Part shown: one piece after another, positions 35,294-44,299 of the stretch
How the letters are laid out: every line of letters begins with the position of its first letter
Position numbering within the stretch: the stretch's first letter is position 1
NCBI GenBank assembly: GCA_934630515.1
Contig: CAKTVV010000009.1
Span: forward strand, 38,052 to 102,051
Length of the DNA: 64,000 bases
Direction: 5' to 3'
DNA from: an uncultured Eubacteriales bacterium
GTDB lineage: Bacteria > Bacillota > Clostridia > Oscillospirales > Acutalibacteraceae
Program-made: the position numbers and the translations under genes
The notes under the pieces: model-generated
Databases searched by the model: none
What the model was told of the DNA's origin: nothing
Seen by the model: only the letters and a program-made list of their open reading frames with translations

Positions 35294-37084
35294 TTATTCT
35301 TCTGTCGTCGGATGGAGCAGGGCGATGCCCAGCTCCGTAAGCTGCTGCTCATCCACCACCGCCGGGCAGTCGGTCATCAGCTCGGACATATTCTGCACCT
35401 TCGGGTAGGCTACCACATCCCGCAGACTGGCAGCACCGATCATCTGCATCACCAGCCGATCCAGCCCGATCGCCATGCCGCCGTGGGGCGGAGCGCCGTA
35501 GCGGAACGCATCCAGCAGATAGCCAAACTTCTGCTGCGCCTCCTCGTCGGACAGACCCAGCGCCCGGAACATATGGCTCTGCAGCTCGGAATCGGTGATC
35601 CGGATCGAACCGGATGCCAGCTCCACGCCGTTGAGCACCAGATCATAGCACTTAGCATACACCTTATCTGGATCGGAATCCAGATACGGAATACACTCAT
35701 CCAGCGGCGCCGTAAACGGATGGTGCATCGCATCCCAGTGCTGGGTCTCTTCGTTATACTCGAAGAACGGGAACTGGGTGATCCACAGCAGATTATAGCC
35801 GCTGCGGGGGATATTCAGCTTATTCGCCAGCTCCAGACGCAGCGCTCCCAGCACCGACAGCACATGCTTCTTGTTGCCGTCGGCTACGATCAGCACCACA
35901 TCCCCCTGCTCGGCTCCGGCAGCGGTCAGCACCCGCTGCAGTTCCTCCTCCGTGAGGAATTTTCCGAAAGACGAGCCGCAGGCGTCCGCCGTCCAGCGCA
36001 CCCACGCCAGTCCCTTGGCGCCGATGCCCTTTGCCATCTCCGTGAGCTTATCGATCTCCTTGCGGGAGAGGGACGCCGCTGCGCCCTTAGCGTTCAGGCA
36101 GCGCACCGTGCCGCCCGCCGCCACAGCACCGGAAAACACGGCAAATCCGCAGTCCCTGACCGCCTCGGTCAGGTCAATGATCTCCATACCGAACCGGGTA
36201 TCCGGCTTATCGGAGCCATAGCGCTCCATCGCCTCGTTATAGGTCAGGCGGGGCAGCGGCAGTGCCACATCCACGCCCAGCACGCTCTTGAACACCGACT
36301 GCATAAAGCCCTCGCCGACCGCCAGCACATCCTCCACATCCACGAAGGACATCTCCATGTCGATCTGCGTGAATTCCGGCTGCCGATCCGCCCGCAGATC
36401 CTCGTCCCGGAAACAGCGAGCCAGCTGAATATAGCGGTCGAAGCCCGCCACCATGCTCAGCTGCTTATACAGCTGCGGGGACTGGGGCAGCGCATAAAAC
36501 TCGCCGGGATGCACCCGACTGGGCACCAGAAAATCCCGAGCTCCCTCGGGGGTCGATTTGATCAGCATGGGCGTCTCCAGCTCGATGAAGCCCTGACTGT
36601 CAAAATAATCCCGGGTCGCCTTGGCAATCCGATGGCGCAGCATCAGATTCTGCTGCAGATTCGGACGGCGCAGATCCAGATACCGGTATTTCAGCCGGGT
36701 GGCTTCAGCCGTCGTGCAGCTCTCGCTGATCTCAAAGGGCGGCGTCTCCGCTTTATTGAGGATCCGCAGCTCCTCCACAGCGATCTCCACGTCGCCGGTT
36801 GGAATATCCTTATTCCGGGCGGAACGCACCCGCACGGTGCCACGAGCCGCCACCACATACTCGCTGCGCAGAGTGAACGCCTTATCAAACACCGCCGGAT
36901 CGGTATCCTGATCAAACGCCAGCTGCACGATGCCGGTACGGTCCCGCAGATCCACAAAGATCAGCTGTCCAAGATCCCGCTGCCGCTGCACCCAGCCAAA
37001 TACCGTCGCCGTCTGTCCGGCATGCTCCTCCCGGAACTCTCCGCAATAGGCTGTCCGTTTCAGCCCCTTAATGGTTTCTGCCAT
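35294..37084 (-). CDS. aspS: Aspartate--tRNA ligase
   Basis: The 596-residue protein has the bacterial class IIb architecture: an N-terminal OB-fold anticodon domain (TVFGWVQRQRDLGQLIFVDL), motif 2 (RCFRDEDLRADRQPEFTQID) near residue 215-235, the bacterial GAD insertion around 280-420, and motif 3 (GLDRLVMQMIGAASLRDV) near 535-555. It charges tRNA-Asp with aspartate. It lies 21 bases after hisS, a very common synthetase pair. No T-box leader is visible before the pair. Confidence 0.97.
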   Translation of the reverse strand: MAETIKGLKRTAYCGEFREEHAGQTATVFGWVQRQRDLGQLIFVDLRDRTGIVQLAFDQDTDPAVFDKAFTLRSEYVVAARGTVRVRSARNKDIPTGDVEIAVEELRILNKAETPPFEISESCTTAEATRLKYRYLDLRRPNLQQNLMLRHRIAKATRDYFDSQGFIELETPMLIKSTPEGARDFLVPSRVHPGEFYALPQSPQLYKQLSMVAGFDRYIQLARCFRDEDLRADRQPEFTQIDMEMSFVDVEDVLAVGEGFMQSVFKSVLGVDVALPLPRLTYNEAMERYGSDKPDTRFGMEIIDLTEAVRDCGFAVFSGAVAAGGTVRCLNAKGAAASLSRKEIDKLTEMAKGIGAKGLAWVRWTADACGSSFGKFLTEEELQRVLTAAGAEQGDVVLIVADGNKKHVLSVLGALRLELANKLNIPRSGYNLLWITQFPFFEYNEETQHWDAMHHPFTAPLDECIPYLDSDPDKVYAKCYDLVLNGVELASGSIRITDSELQSHMFRALGLSDEEAQQKFGYLLDAFRYGAPPHGGMAIGLDRLVMQMIGAASLRDVVAYPKVQNMSELMTDCPAVVDEQQLTELGIALLHPTTEE

Positions 37085-37105
37085 AACTAATTCCCCACTC
37101 CCTGA

Positions 37106-38422
37106 TCATTCTGTTTCCGCCACGGTGCCGAACAGGTCGGCCATCCCCGCCAGCTGTCGATCCAACGATTTATTATACAGCGCCGTGTACAGGCTGTCAT
37201 CCAGCCGGATCTCCTCGGTGCAGCCCGTTGCCATATCCTTCAGCTGTGCCACGCCGGTGCGCAGCTCATCCTCGCCCACCACGATGGTGTAGCGGGCGCC
37301 CCGCTTATCGGCGTATTTCATCTGCGCCTTCAGAGACCGGCCGACAATGTCGCTCTCCACCGCCACGCCGCCCCGGCGCAGGCGAGTCGCCAGCGCATAG
37401 CAGCGATTGGCCGCCTCCTGTCCCATGGACACCAGATACAGCTCACAGGCGGGCGGCTCGGGGAAACGGCACTGCTGCTCCTCCATCACCATGAGCAGCC
37501 GCTCCAGCCCCATAGCGAAGCCCAAGCCCGGCTGCGGTGCGCCGCCCAGCTCCTCCACCAGTCCGTCGTAGCGGCCGCCGCCTGCGACCACCAGTCCGTT
37601 TTCCGCCACCAGCTCAAACACGGTGCGGGTGTAATAATCCAGCCCACGCACAATGTGGGGATCCACCGTATAGGCGATCCCCGCCGCATCGAGACAGGCC
37701 TTGACCGTCTCAAAGTGCGCCTTACAGTCGTCGCACAGATATTCCAGCATCACCGGCGCATCGGCGGCGATCTTCTGGCACACCGGGGATTTACAATCCA
37801 GAATTCGCATGGGATTGCGCTCCAGCCGCCCCTGGCAGGTCTCGCACAGCTCCTCCCGGTGCGACCCGAAATACGCCCGCAGCGCCTCGGTATATTTCGC
37901 CCGGCAGGCAGGGCAGCCAATGGAGTTGATATGCAGTGCGATCTTCTGCAAGCCCAGCGACTCCAGCACGGTCATCGCCAGCGAGATCGTCTCCGCATCC
38001 GCCTGAGGTGCCGCTGCGCCGAAGCACTCCACCCCGAACTGGTGAAATTCCCGATAGCGCCCCTTCTGGCTCTTTTCGTACCGATAGCAGGAGGTCACAT
38101 AGGAGACCTTGACCGGCAGCGCTCCGCTCAGCAAGCCATGCTCCAGAGCCGCCCGGGTCGCTCCTGCCGTCCCCTCCGGACGCAGCGTAATGGAGCGGCC
38201 GCCTTTATCCTCAAAGGTATACATCTCCTTCTGCACCACGTCGGTGGTCTCCCCCACCGAGCGCAGAAACAGGTTCGTATGCTCAAACACCGGGGTACGG
38301 ATCTCCCGATACCCGAAATCCTCCGCCACGGACAGCGCCGTGCGCTCTACATACTGCCAGCGATAGCTATCCTCCGGCAGCACATCCTGCGTCCCCCGGG
38401 GGGCTTGTGTGATCAGATCCAT
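37106..38422 (-). CDS. hisS: Histidine--tRNA ligase
   Basis: The 438-residue protein begins MDLITQAPRGTQDVLPEDSY, then has TLRPEGTAGATRAALEHG, motif 2 CYRYEKSQKGRYREFHQFG, the histidine-specific RGLDYYTRTVFE and motif 3 GLGFAMGLERLLMVME, followed by the C-terminal anticodon domain. I chose the ATG at 38422 because the longer 5' extension matches no family sequence and GGAG precedes this start. It is class IIa and charges tRNA-His. Residues about 175-260 include several CxxC pairs (CPACRAKY, CETCQG, CDDC) that suggest a bound zinc in the insertion domain, as in other Firmicutes. Confidence 0.96.
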   Translation of the reverse strand: MDLITQAPRGTQDVLPEDSYRWQYVERTALSVAEDFGYREIRTPVFEHTNLFLRSVGETTDVVQKEMYTFEDKGGRSITLRPEGTAGATRAALEHGLLSGALPVKVSYVTSCYRYEKSQKGRYREFHQFGVECFGAAAPQADAETISLAMTVLESLGLQKIALHINSIGCPACRAKYTEALRAYFGSHREELCETCQGRLERNPMRILDCKSPVCQKIAADAPVMLEYLCDDCKAHFETVKACLDAAGIAYTVDPHIVRGLDYYTRTVFELVAENGLVVAGGGRYDGLVEELGGAPQPGLGFAMGLERLLMVMEEQQCRFPEPPACELYLVSMGQEAANRCYALATRLRRGGVAVESDIVGRSLKAQMKYADKRGARYTIVVGEDELRTGVAQLKDMATGCTEEIRLDDSLYTALYNKSLDRQLAGMADLFGTVAETE

Positions 38423-38457
38423 ATGCACTGTTCTCCTGCCTTCAAAATTTCCACGGA

Positions 38458-38486
38458 AAAGGGCGCACGGATACCGCACGCCCTTT
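38458..38486 (-). terminator. Hairpin after mgsA
   Basis: An AAAGGGCG/CGCCCTTT stem with a partly paired interior lies between mgsA and hisS on the minus strand, followed by a short TTTTCC. It may be a weak terminator or attenuator. Confidence 0.55.
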
Positions 38487-38494
38487 CAAAGCTG

Positions 38495-38908
38495 TCAGTT
38501 GCCGGGATTCACAATATTCCGCCAATCCAGATCGCCCCGCTCCAGACCGTGGATCAGCACCTCGGCGGTGGCAATATTCGTAGCGAAGGGAATCCCCCGG
38601 ATATCGCACAGGCGCAGCATATCGTAGTCATTCGGCTCCGTCCCCTTGACCGTCAGCGGATCCCGGAAGAACAGCAGCAGGTCGATCTCGTTGCAGGAGA
38701 TCCGGGCAGTGATCTGCTGGTCGCCGCCCTGAGAGCCGCTCATATAGCGGGTGATATTTAGACCGGTGGCCTCCGCCACCAGCTTACCCGTGGTGCCGGT
38801 GGCACACAGGTTATGCCGGCTCAGAATGCCGCAGTAAGCGATGCAGAACTGCACCATCAACTCTTTCTTGGCATCGTGTGCGATCAAAGCAATATTCAAT
38901 TCGATCAT
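38495..38908 (-). CDS. mgsA: Methylglyoxal synthase
   Basis: The 137-residue protein contains IALIAHDAKKELM, ATGTTGKLV, SGSQGGDQQI and FFRDPLT, the conserved set of MgsA, including the catalytic aspartate in the GGDQQI loop. It converts dihydroxyacetone phosphate into methylglyoxal and phosphate, a bypass when phosphate is limiting. It lies 32 bases after minD and is probably cotranscribed. The length is standard. Confidence 0.95.
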   Translation of the reverse strand: MIELNIALIAHDAKKELMVQFCIAYCGILSRHNLCATGTTGKLVAEATGLNITRYMSGSQGGDQQITARISCNEIDLLLFFRDPLTVKGTEPNDYDMLRLCDIRGIPFATNIATAEVLIHGLERGDLDWRNIVNPGN

Positions 38909-38940
38909 CCCTTCCGTTCATTCAGCCATAAAGGCATATC

Positions 38941-39681
38941 TTACATTTTTTCCAGCCGTGCCAGAGGAACCGACTCGCCCCGATACCGACGGGCAATATT
39001 GGCAAAGCACTGTGCCGCCGGACTATCCGCCGGCAGGGGACGCCCGTTAGCGTTCGCCACCGCCACCGCCTCGTCCTCGGGAATGATCCCCAGCAGCTGC
39101 ACCCCCGCCGTGTCGATGATCTCATCCACATCCGGCATGGAGCCGTCCATCACCTTTGCGGGGCGCAGACGGTTGATCAGCAGGCGGGAGGAGACCCCAC
39201 GATCCTCCAGCATCCGGGCGACGATCTGTGCATCCCGGGCACAGACCATATCCGGCGTGGTCACGATCAACGCCCGCTCCGCCGCCGCCACAGCCGTCTC
39301 AAAGCCCCGCCCCATACCGGCAGGGCAATCGATGATGACCGGGTCATAATACTGCGCCAGACCGGCACACAGCTTTTTCATCTGCACCGGAGAGCACATA
39401 TCCTCCAGCCGCACCGGCGCCGGCAGCACAAACACGTTGGAGGAGACAGGCGAGGAGTAGATCGCCCGCACCGGCTCGCAGTTTCCAGCCAGCACATCTG
39501 CCAGATCGTACATGGCGGTGCCGCCCACGCCCAGCATCAGATCCAGACTGCGCAGCCCGGCATCCGCATCGATCAGCAGCACCCGTCCGGAGGAACGAGC
39601 CAGAGCATATCCGAGGCCGGCGGTCACCGTCGATTTTCCAGCGCCGCCCTTTCCGGACGTCACCACACAGATCTGCCCCAT
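38941..39681 (-). CDS. minD: MinD-like septum-site P-loop ATPase
   Basis: The 246-residue protein has the deviant Walker A motif SGKGGAGKST at residues 9-18, a DADAGLRSLDLMLG switch region, and DCPAGMGRGFE in place of the usual DCPAGIE. The C-terminal LARLEKM may be a short membrane-targeting helix. MinD binds the membrane with MinC and restricts Z-ring assembly to midcell. GGAG lies seven bases before the ATG at 39681; the ten-codon longer start lacks a site. No minC or minE is adjacent, which leaves open an alternative role as another MinD/ParA-class ATPase. Confidence 0.85.
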   Translation of the reverse strand: MGQICVVTSGKGGAGKSTVTAGLGYALARSSGRVLLIDADAGLRSLDLMLGVGGTAMYDLADVLAGNCEPVRAIYSSPVSSNVFVLPAPVRLEDMCSPVQMKKLCAGLAQYYDPVIIDCPAGMGRGFETAVAAAERALIVTTPDMVCARDAQIVARMLEDRGVSSRLLINRLRPAKVMDGSMPDVDEIIDTAGVQLLGIIPEDEAVAVANANGRPLPADSPAAQCFANIARRYRGESVPLARLEKM

Positions 39682-39721
39682 AGCCACACTCCATCCTACC
39701 CATTTCACCAATCTAATGCAC

Positions 39722-39750
39722 AGTATAACACGAAAACCGCTAAAAGTAAA
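39722..39750 (-). promoter_or_regulatory. Promoter of minD
   Basis: TTTACT and TATACT are spaced by 17 bases on the minus strand, 41 bases before the minD ATG. Confidence 0.55.
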
Positions 39751-39817
39751 CCCCTAATCCATGAGAAACCGCTGCAAAAATGCAGAAAACCGTCCGAAGC
39801 TGTCCCCACAACAAAAC

Positions 39818-39844
39818 GGGAACCGATGTCAACCACCGGTTCCC
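39818..39844 (-). terminator. Rho-independent terminator after galE
   Basis: GGGAACCG/CGGTTCCC stem with an 11-base loop, followed on the minus strand by GTTTTGTT, 18 bases after the galE stop. Confidence 0.75.
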
Positions 39845-39861
39845 GCTCGCTGTCTGTCTGT

Positions 39862-40878
39862 TTATTCGTCGTACCCCTTGGGGTTCTGGGACTGCCAGCG
39901 CCAGGAATCCCGGCACATATCCTCCACATTCTTCTCTGCCTTCCAGCCCAGCAGCTGCGCCGCCTTGGAGGGATCGGAATAGCAGGTCGCCACATCGCCG
40001 GGGCGGCGGGGGGCGATGGTGTAGTTCACCTTCACGCCATTGGCCTTCTGAAATGCGTTGACCAGATCCAGCACGCTGTAGCCTACGCCGGTACCCAGAT
40101 TGATGGCGTCGGCGCCGGTATGCTTCAGAGCATAGTCCACTGCCTTGACATGTCCCTTTGCCAGATCCACCACATGGATATAATCCCGCACGCCGGTGCC
40201 GTCGGGCGTATCGTAATCATCCCCGAACACCGACAGGCACTGCAGCTTGCCGATCGCCACCTGAGAAATATACGGCATCAGGTTGTTGGGGATCCCGTTG
40301 GGATCCTCTCCGATGCGCCCGCTCTCATGGGCGCCGATGGGATTGAAATACCGCAGCAGCACGGCGCTCCACTCCGGATCGGATACGCACAGATCCTGCA
40401 GGATGCCCTCGATCATGAATTTCGTCCGTCCGTAGGGATTGGTGACGGCGCCGGTGGGCATATCCTCCTTCAGCGGCGAGGGGTTGCCGGTGCCGTAAAC
40501 GGTGGCGGAGGAGGAGAAGATCATCCGCTTGCAGCCCATCTCGCTCATCACCTGACACAGGGTGACGGTGCCGCCCACGTTGTTGTCGTAATACATCAGC
40601 GGCTTCTGTACCGATTCGCCTACCGCCTTCAGTCCGGCGAAATGGATCACTGCCTCGATCTTATGCGCCTGAAATACCCGGCGCAGTCCCTCGGCATCCC
40701 GGATATCGCACTCATAGAACGGAAAATCCTTGCCCGCCAGCTCCTTCACCCGCTTGAGCGCCTCGGGCTTTGCATTATAATAGTTATCGATCACGACAAT
40801 ATCGTAGCCCGCCTTCAGCATCTCAATACAGGTGTGGCTGCCAATATACCCGCAGCCACCGGTGATCAGAATCGCCAT
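39862..40878 (-). CDS. galE: UDP-glucose 4-epimerase
   Basis: The 338-residue protein has the NAD-binding ITGGCGYIGSHTCIEML at its start, the SSSATVYG strand and the catalytic YGRTK (YxxxK) near residue 150, plus RYFNPIGAH and IHVVDLAKGHVKA. These define a bacterial GalE, which interconverts UDP-glucose and UDP-galactose. AAGGAGG lies eight bases before the ATG at 40878. It has its own promoter and terminator and is divergent from a sugar-1-phosphate nucleotidyltransferase-like gene. Confidence 0.96.
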   Translation of the reverse strand: MAILITGGCGYIGSHTCIEMLKAGYDIVVIDNYYNAKPEALKRVKELAGKDFPFYECDIRDAEGLRRVFQAHKIEAVIHFAGLKAVGESVQKPLMYYDNNVGGTVTLCQVMSEMGCKRMIFSSSATVYGTGNPSPLKEDMPTGAVTNPYGRTKFMIEGILQDLCVSDPEWSAVLLRYFNPIGAHESGRIGEDPNGIPNNLMPYISQVAIGKLQCLSVFGDDYDTPDGTGVRDYIHVVDLAKGHVKAVDYALKHTGADAINLGTGVGYSVLDLVNAFQKANGVKVNYTIAPRRPGDVATCYSDPSKAAQLLGWKAEKNVEDMCRDSWRWQSQNPKGYDE

Positions 40879-40909
40879 AACATCTGCCTCCTTATTCTTT
40901 CTTGCTCCT

Positions 40910-40938
40910 ATTATAGTCCGCCCACCGGTGTTTGGCAA
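40910..40938 (-). promoter_or_regulatory. Promoter of galE
   Basis: TTGCCA, a 17-base spacer and TATAAT on the minus strand, about 32 bases before the galE ATG. Confidence 0.75.
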
Positions 40939-40990
40939 TGGGTATTTGTTGCAGAAATGCGTAAAAAACCGCCCATTTTCACCAACCGAC

Positions 40991-41019
40991 TTGCACTTTC
41001 CGCCGTTGTGTTCTATAAT
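40991..41019 (+). promoter_or_regulatory. Promoter of the sugar nucleotidyltransferase-like gene
   Basis: TTGCAC, a 17-base spacer and a perfect TATAAT lie 33 bases before the ATG at 41052. Confidence 0.8.
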
Positions 41020-41051
41020 AGCGGCAAACAGAACACAAGGAGGAATCGACC

Positions 41052-41963
41052 ATGAAACCTACACTGATCATCATGGCTGCCGGCATGGGCAGCCGTTTCG
41101 GCGGATTAAAGCAGATCACCCCGGTGGGACCGGCCGGTGAAAAGATCATCGATTATTCGGTATACGATGCCGTGCGTGCCGGCTTCGGCAAGGTGGTATT
41201 CGTCATCAAGCGCTCCATCGAGCAGGAATTCAAGGAGACCATCGGCAAAACGCTGGAAGCCCGCATCCCGGTGGAATACGTCTATCAGGAGCTGGACGCT
41301 CTGCCGGCGGGCTATACCGTCCCCGAGGGACGGGTCAAGCCCTGGGGCACCGGTCACGCCGTGCTGTGCTGCCGGGAGGTGGTGCGGGAACCGTTCGCCG
41401 TCATCAATGCGGATGATTATTACGGCCGGGAGTGCTTCCGGCTGCTGGCGGAGTTTCTGCAGGCTCCCCAAAACGACCCGGTGCGCCACTGCGCCATGGC
41501 GGGCTACCTGCTGAAAAACACCCTGACCGAAAACGGCTATGTTTCCCGGGGCATCTGCGAGGTGGACGCCGCCGGCACCCTCACCGGGCTGACCGAGCGC
41601 ACCCACATCGAGCTGCGGGACGGGCAGCCCATGTATACCGAGGACGACGGCGCCAGTTGGACGGCGCTCTCTCCCGACGATGTGGTATCCATGAACTGCT
41701 GGGCATTCCCGGCGGGGACGCTGGATGCGTTCGAGTCCCGATTCCGGGCATTTCTGGACGAAAAAGGACAGGAGCTGAAATCGGAATTCTATCTGCCCTT
41801 CGCCGTCAACTCCATGCTGGAGGACGGCGAGGCGGATGTGCGGGTGCGGCTCACCCATGACAAGTGGTACGGCATGACCTACGCCGCCGACCATGAGATG
41901 GTACGGGCGGCGCTGGCACAGCTGACAGCCGAGGGCGTTTACCCCGCCAAGCTGTGGGACTGA
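41052..41963 (+). CDS. Sugar-1-phosphate nucleotidyltransferase-like protein
   Basis: The 303-residue protein starts LIIMAAGMGSRFGGLKQ, the pyrophosphorylase signature, and has FAVINADDYYG near residues 116-126, corresponding to the metal-binding aspartate loop. It belongs to the NTP-transferase superfamily; its neighbours suggest a nucleotide-sugar role. It does not have the full GalU sequence pattern, so the substrate is open. The ATG follows an AAGGAGG box. It is divergent from galE. Confidence 0.82.
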   Translation: MKPTLIIMAAGMGSRFGGLKQITPVGPAGEKIIDYSVYDAVRAGFGKVVFVIKRSIEQEFKETIGKTLEARIPVEYVYQELDALPAGYTVPEGRVKPWGTGHAVLCCREVVREPFAVINADDYYGRECFRLLAEFLQAPQNDPVRHCAMAGYLLKNTLTENGYVSRGICEVDAAGTLTGLTERTHIELRDGQPMYTEDDGASWTALSPDDVVSMNCWAFPAGTLDAFESRFRAFLDEKGQELKSEFYLPFAVNSMLEDGEADVRVRLTHDKWYGMTYAADHEMVRAALAQLTAEGVYPAKLWD

Positions 41964-41976
41964 CCCGACAAAACTG

Positions 41977-42005
41977 TTGACATATCCTCGTCAAGACGGT
42001 ATACT
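41977..42005 (+). promoter_or_regulatory. Promoter of hpt
   Basis: A perfect TTGACA and TATACT are spaced by 17 bases, immediately after the stop of the preceding gene, giving hpt an independent transcript. Confidence 0.8.
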
Positions 42006-42036
42006 TATAGGTGTATTTTTTATTTCGGAGGATATT

Positions 42037-42582
42037 ATGCACAAGGATATTGAGCGAGTATTACTGTCAGAGGAAGAATTGGACGCCATCATCACCCGGC
42101 TTGCCCGACAGCTGGACAAGGACTACGCCGGCTCGGACAAACGGCTGGTGCTGGTCTGCATTCTTAAAGGCTCCGTGGTATTCATGGGCGAGCTGATGAA
42201 AAAGATTACCGTCCCGGTGGAGATTGACTTCATGCGGGTCTCCTCCTACGGCGGCAACACCAAGACCACCGGCAACATCAACATCGTACTGGACCTGATG
42301 CGCAAGGACATGGATCAGTGCGACATTCTGGTGGTGGAGGATATCATCGACAGCGGCCGCACCCTCTCCCATCTGGTGCAGTATCTGACCATGAAGGGCG
42401 CCAAAAGCGTACGCACCTGCACCCTGCTGGATAAGCCCTCCCGCCGGGAAGTGGATTTTCAGGTGGATTATGTGGGGCAGGAGATCCCCGACGAATTCGT
42501 GGTGGGCTACGGTCTGGATTACAACGAAAAGTACCGGGCGCTCCCCTTTGTCGGCATCCTCAAGCGTGAGGTATACGAATAA
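42037..42582 (+). CDS. hpt: Hypoxanthine phosphoribosyltransferase
   Basis: The 181-residue protein has the phosphoribosyltransferase signature ILVVEDIIDSGRTL near residues 93-106, the SSYGG flexible-loop region near 67-71, and VDYVGQEIPDEFVVGYGLDY near the C-terminus, all typical of bacterial Hpt. It salvages hypoxanthine and guanine to IMP and GMP. The ATG at 42037 has CGGAGG upstream; the apparent longer frame begins inside the promoter and is excluded. Confidence 0.95.
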   Translation: MHKDIERVLLSEEELDAIITRLARQLDKDYAGSDKRLVLVCILKGSVVFMGELMKKITVPVEIDFMRVSSYGGNTKTTGNINIVLDLMRKDMDQCDILVVEDIIDSGRTLSHLVQYLTMKGAKSVRTCTLLDKPSRREVDFQVDYVGQEIPDEFVVGYGLDYNEKYRALPFVGILKREVYE

Positions 42583-42603
42583 GCTGCCGGCGGCAGCAAA
42601 AAA

Positions 42604-42653
42604 GCACCCCGTTTGCCGGGCGATGTTACCACATCGTCCCACAAGCGGGGTGC
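42604..42653. terminator. Bidirectional terminator between hpt and a convergent gene
   Basis: A long imperfect hairpin with GCACCCCG/CGGGGTGC outer arms and a GGGCGATGT/ACATCGTCCC inner arm is flanked by A6 on the left and T-rich sequence on the right, so it can serve both converging genes. Confidence 0.8.
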
Positions 42654-42672
42654 TGGTTGTTTTATGTCGATA

Positions 42673-43146
42673 TTATGCCATGGATTCCAGCTCCGAGCGA
42701 TTTCTTCGATACCGTTCAAACTCCGCCAGCTTATCCGGCGTATCGTAAGCGGCGCACCGGATCATCCCGTCCTCCGCCCATAGGCGGTAGGCATCCACCG
42801 AGCGCACCGTACCATCCCGCACCCGAGCCAGATACAGCATGGTCCCCTCCTTCATCCGGGATACATTCACCTGTATATCGTAATCGGTCTGCTGCTGATC
42901 CTCCCCTATGTGCGCAGACAGCTGCCCGCAGGAGTGGGTAATGGCAAAGGGCGCCGGATCGTTCACCGTGAACACATAGCTTTCCAGTGTGTTTTCTCCC
43001 CGGAACAAAGAAATGTGGATCGAGTTTTCTCCGCACCGCAATCGATACCCCGGTTTATGACGGCGCACAGCTGCCAACGATACGATCCCGATCAGGCACA
43101 AAATGCCTGCGCCAACTCCACCTATCCATGTCCATTTCCGCTTCAT
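42673..43146 (-). CDS. Small membrane-anchored protein of unknown function
   Basis: The 157-residue protein has a basic N-terminus, one transmembrane helix (WIGGVGAGILCLIGIVSLAA) and an extracellular beta-rich domain without a motif I recognise. I prefer the ATG at 43146 because the upstream ATG directly abuts the GAGGGG ribosome site. It has a strong promoter of its own and is convergent with hpt. Confidence 0.65.
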   Translation of the reverse strand: MKRKWTWIGGVGAGILCLIGIVSLAAVRRHKPGYRLRCGENSIHISLFRGENTLESYVFTVNDPAPFAITHSCGQLSAHIGEDQQQTDYDIQVNVSRMKEGTMLYLARVRDGTVRSVDAYRLWAEDGMIRCAAYDTPDKLAEFERYRRNRSELESMA

Positions 43147-43188
43147 TCGGTAAATCATCCCCTCTACTAATGATAATTGATGTGAGAT

Positions 43189-43217
43189 AGTATACCAACA
43201 AATAATTTATTTGTCAA
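43189..43217 (-). promoter_or_regulatory. Promoter of the small membrane protein gene
   Basis: Perfect TTGACA and TATACT with a 17-base spacer on the minus strand. Confidence 0.8.
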
Positions 43218-43258
43218 TACTACTGTGAAAAACTCGGGAGAGGTTTGCAGATTTTTTG

Positions 43259-43286
43259 TTGACATTTCCTCTGCAATTGCTATAAT
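43259..43286 (+). promoter_or_regulatory. Promoter of the deacetylase-like gene
   Basis: Perfect TTGACA and TATAAT with a 16-base spacer. The expected transcript start lies only about 15-20 bases before the start codon. Confidence 0.8.
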
Positions 43287-43309
43287 TAGAAAAAAGTCAG
43301 AAATGAGTG

Positions 43310-44173
43310 ATGGATATGATGTACCGATTTCCCCGTTTTCCCGGTGGCCGGGACAGAGCTTTTACCGCCAGCTACGACGATAATCGTACCTTTGACCGCC
43401 CCATGCTGGAGATCATGGATCGCTATGGGATCAAATGCACCCTGAATATCAACGATGCCTTTTTCTCCGTCGATCCGGCGCATCGGCTGCCGCCGGAGGA
43501 CACCCAAGCTCTGGTGGACGCAGGCGGACACGAGATCGCCCAACACTGCGACCATCATATCGCCCCCGGGCTCACCTCCCCCTGCACCGTCATGCGGGAG
43601 GTGCTGGAGGGACGACAGGGACTGGAGCGGCGCTTCAACCGCATTGTACGAGGAATGGCATACCCCGACAGCGGCATTCGGGACATCGGCCCCGGCATCA
43701 CCTACGAAACCATACGCCGCATCCTGCAGGACGCCGGAGTGGTCTATTCCCGCTCGTTGGGCGGCGATAATGACCGGTTTCAGCTGCCCACCGACTGGTA
43801 CAACTGGATCCCCACCGCCCACCACGACCATCCGCAGATTCTGGAGTGGATCGACGAGTTTCTGTCCGCCGATCTGTCCCAGAGGCCGTCAAAAGGACAA
43901 TCTCCACTGCTATTTTATATGTGGGGTCACAGCTACGAATTCGATGTGCACCAAAACTGGGATCATCTGGAAGAGATCTGCGACCGTGTCGGCGGTCACG
44001 ATGCGGTTTGGTACGCCACCAACATCGAAATCTACGACTATCTTGCGGCATATGCAGCGCTTATTTTCAATGTGGACGAAACCAAGGTGTACAATCCCGG
44101 ACGGGTTCCGGTGTGGTTTGTGGCAGACAAAAAGCCCTACTGCGTACAGCCCGGCGAGACCCTCGATCTGTAA
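43310..44173 (+). CDS. Polysaccharide-deacetylase-like (NodB-fold) protein
   Basis: The 287-residue protein has FTASYDDNRTFDRPML, GIKCTLNINDAFF, GGHEIAQHCDHH and a later WGHSYEF motif, which match the order of NodB-fold motifs: the first aspartate pair, the H..H metal-binding histidines, and the final catalytic histidine. It probably binds a divalent metal and acts on a carbohydrate ester or amide. No signal peptide is present, so it is probably intracellular. The start is uncertain among ATGs at 43310, 43316 and 43319 because no clear ribosome site exists and the leader is very short. Confidence 0.78.
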   Translation: MDMMYRFPRFPGGRDRAFTASYDDNRTFDRPMLEIMDRYGIKCTLNINDAFFSVDPAHRLPPEDTQALVDAGGHEIAQHCDHHIAPGLTSPCTVMREVLEGRQGLERRFNRIVRGMAYPDSGIRDIGPGITYETIRRILQDAGVVYSRSLGGDNDRFQLPTDWYNWIPTAHHDHPQILEWIDEFLSADLSQRPSKGQSPLLFYMWGHSYEFDVHQNWDHLEEICDRVGGHDAVWYATNIEIYDYLAAYAALIFNVDETKVYNPGRVPVWFVADKKPYCVQPGETLDL

Positions 44174-44182
44174 AAGACAGCA

Positions 44183-44222
44183 GACCGGCGCACGGTATAA
44201 AACCGTGCGCCGGTCCTTTTTT
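44183..44222 (+). terminator. Rho-independent terminator after the deacetylase-like gene
   Basis: A 14-base perfect stem (GACCGGCGCACGGT and its complement) with a 5-base loop is followed by CTTTTTT. Confidence 0.93.
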
Positions 44223-44299
44223 ATAGATACCACGCTATGCCTTTGCTTAGGACACAGCTCATTTCCAAGGACATACGATGAACGCCTCGACCAGTGCAG

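Noticed and set aside
35085..38500. T-box leader for aspS/hisS
   Set aside because: I found no stem-loop with specifier and T-box sequence upstream of the synthetase pair; the genes appear to follow minD-mgsA.
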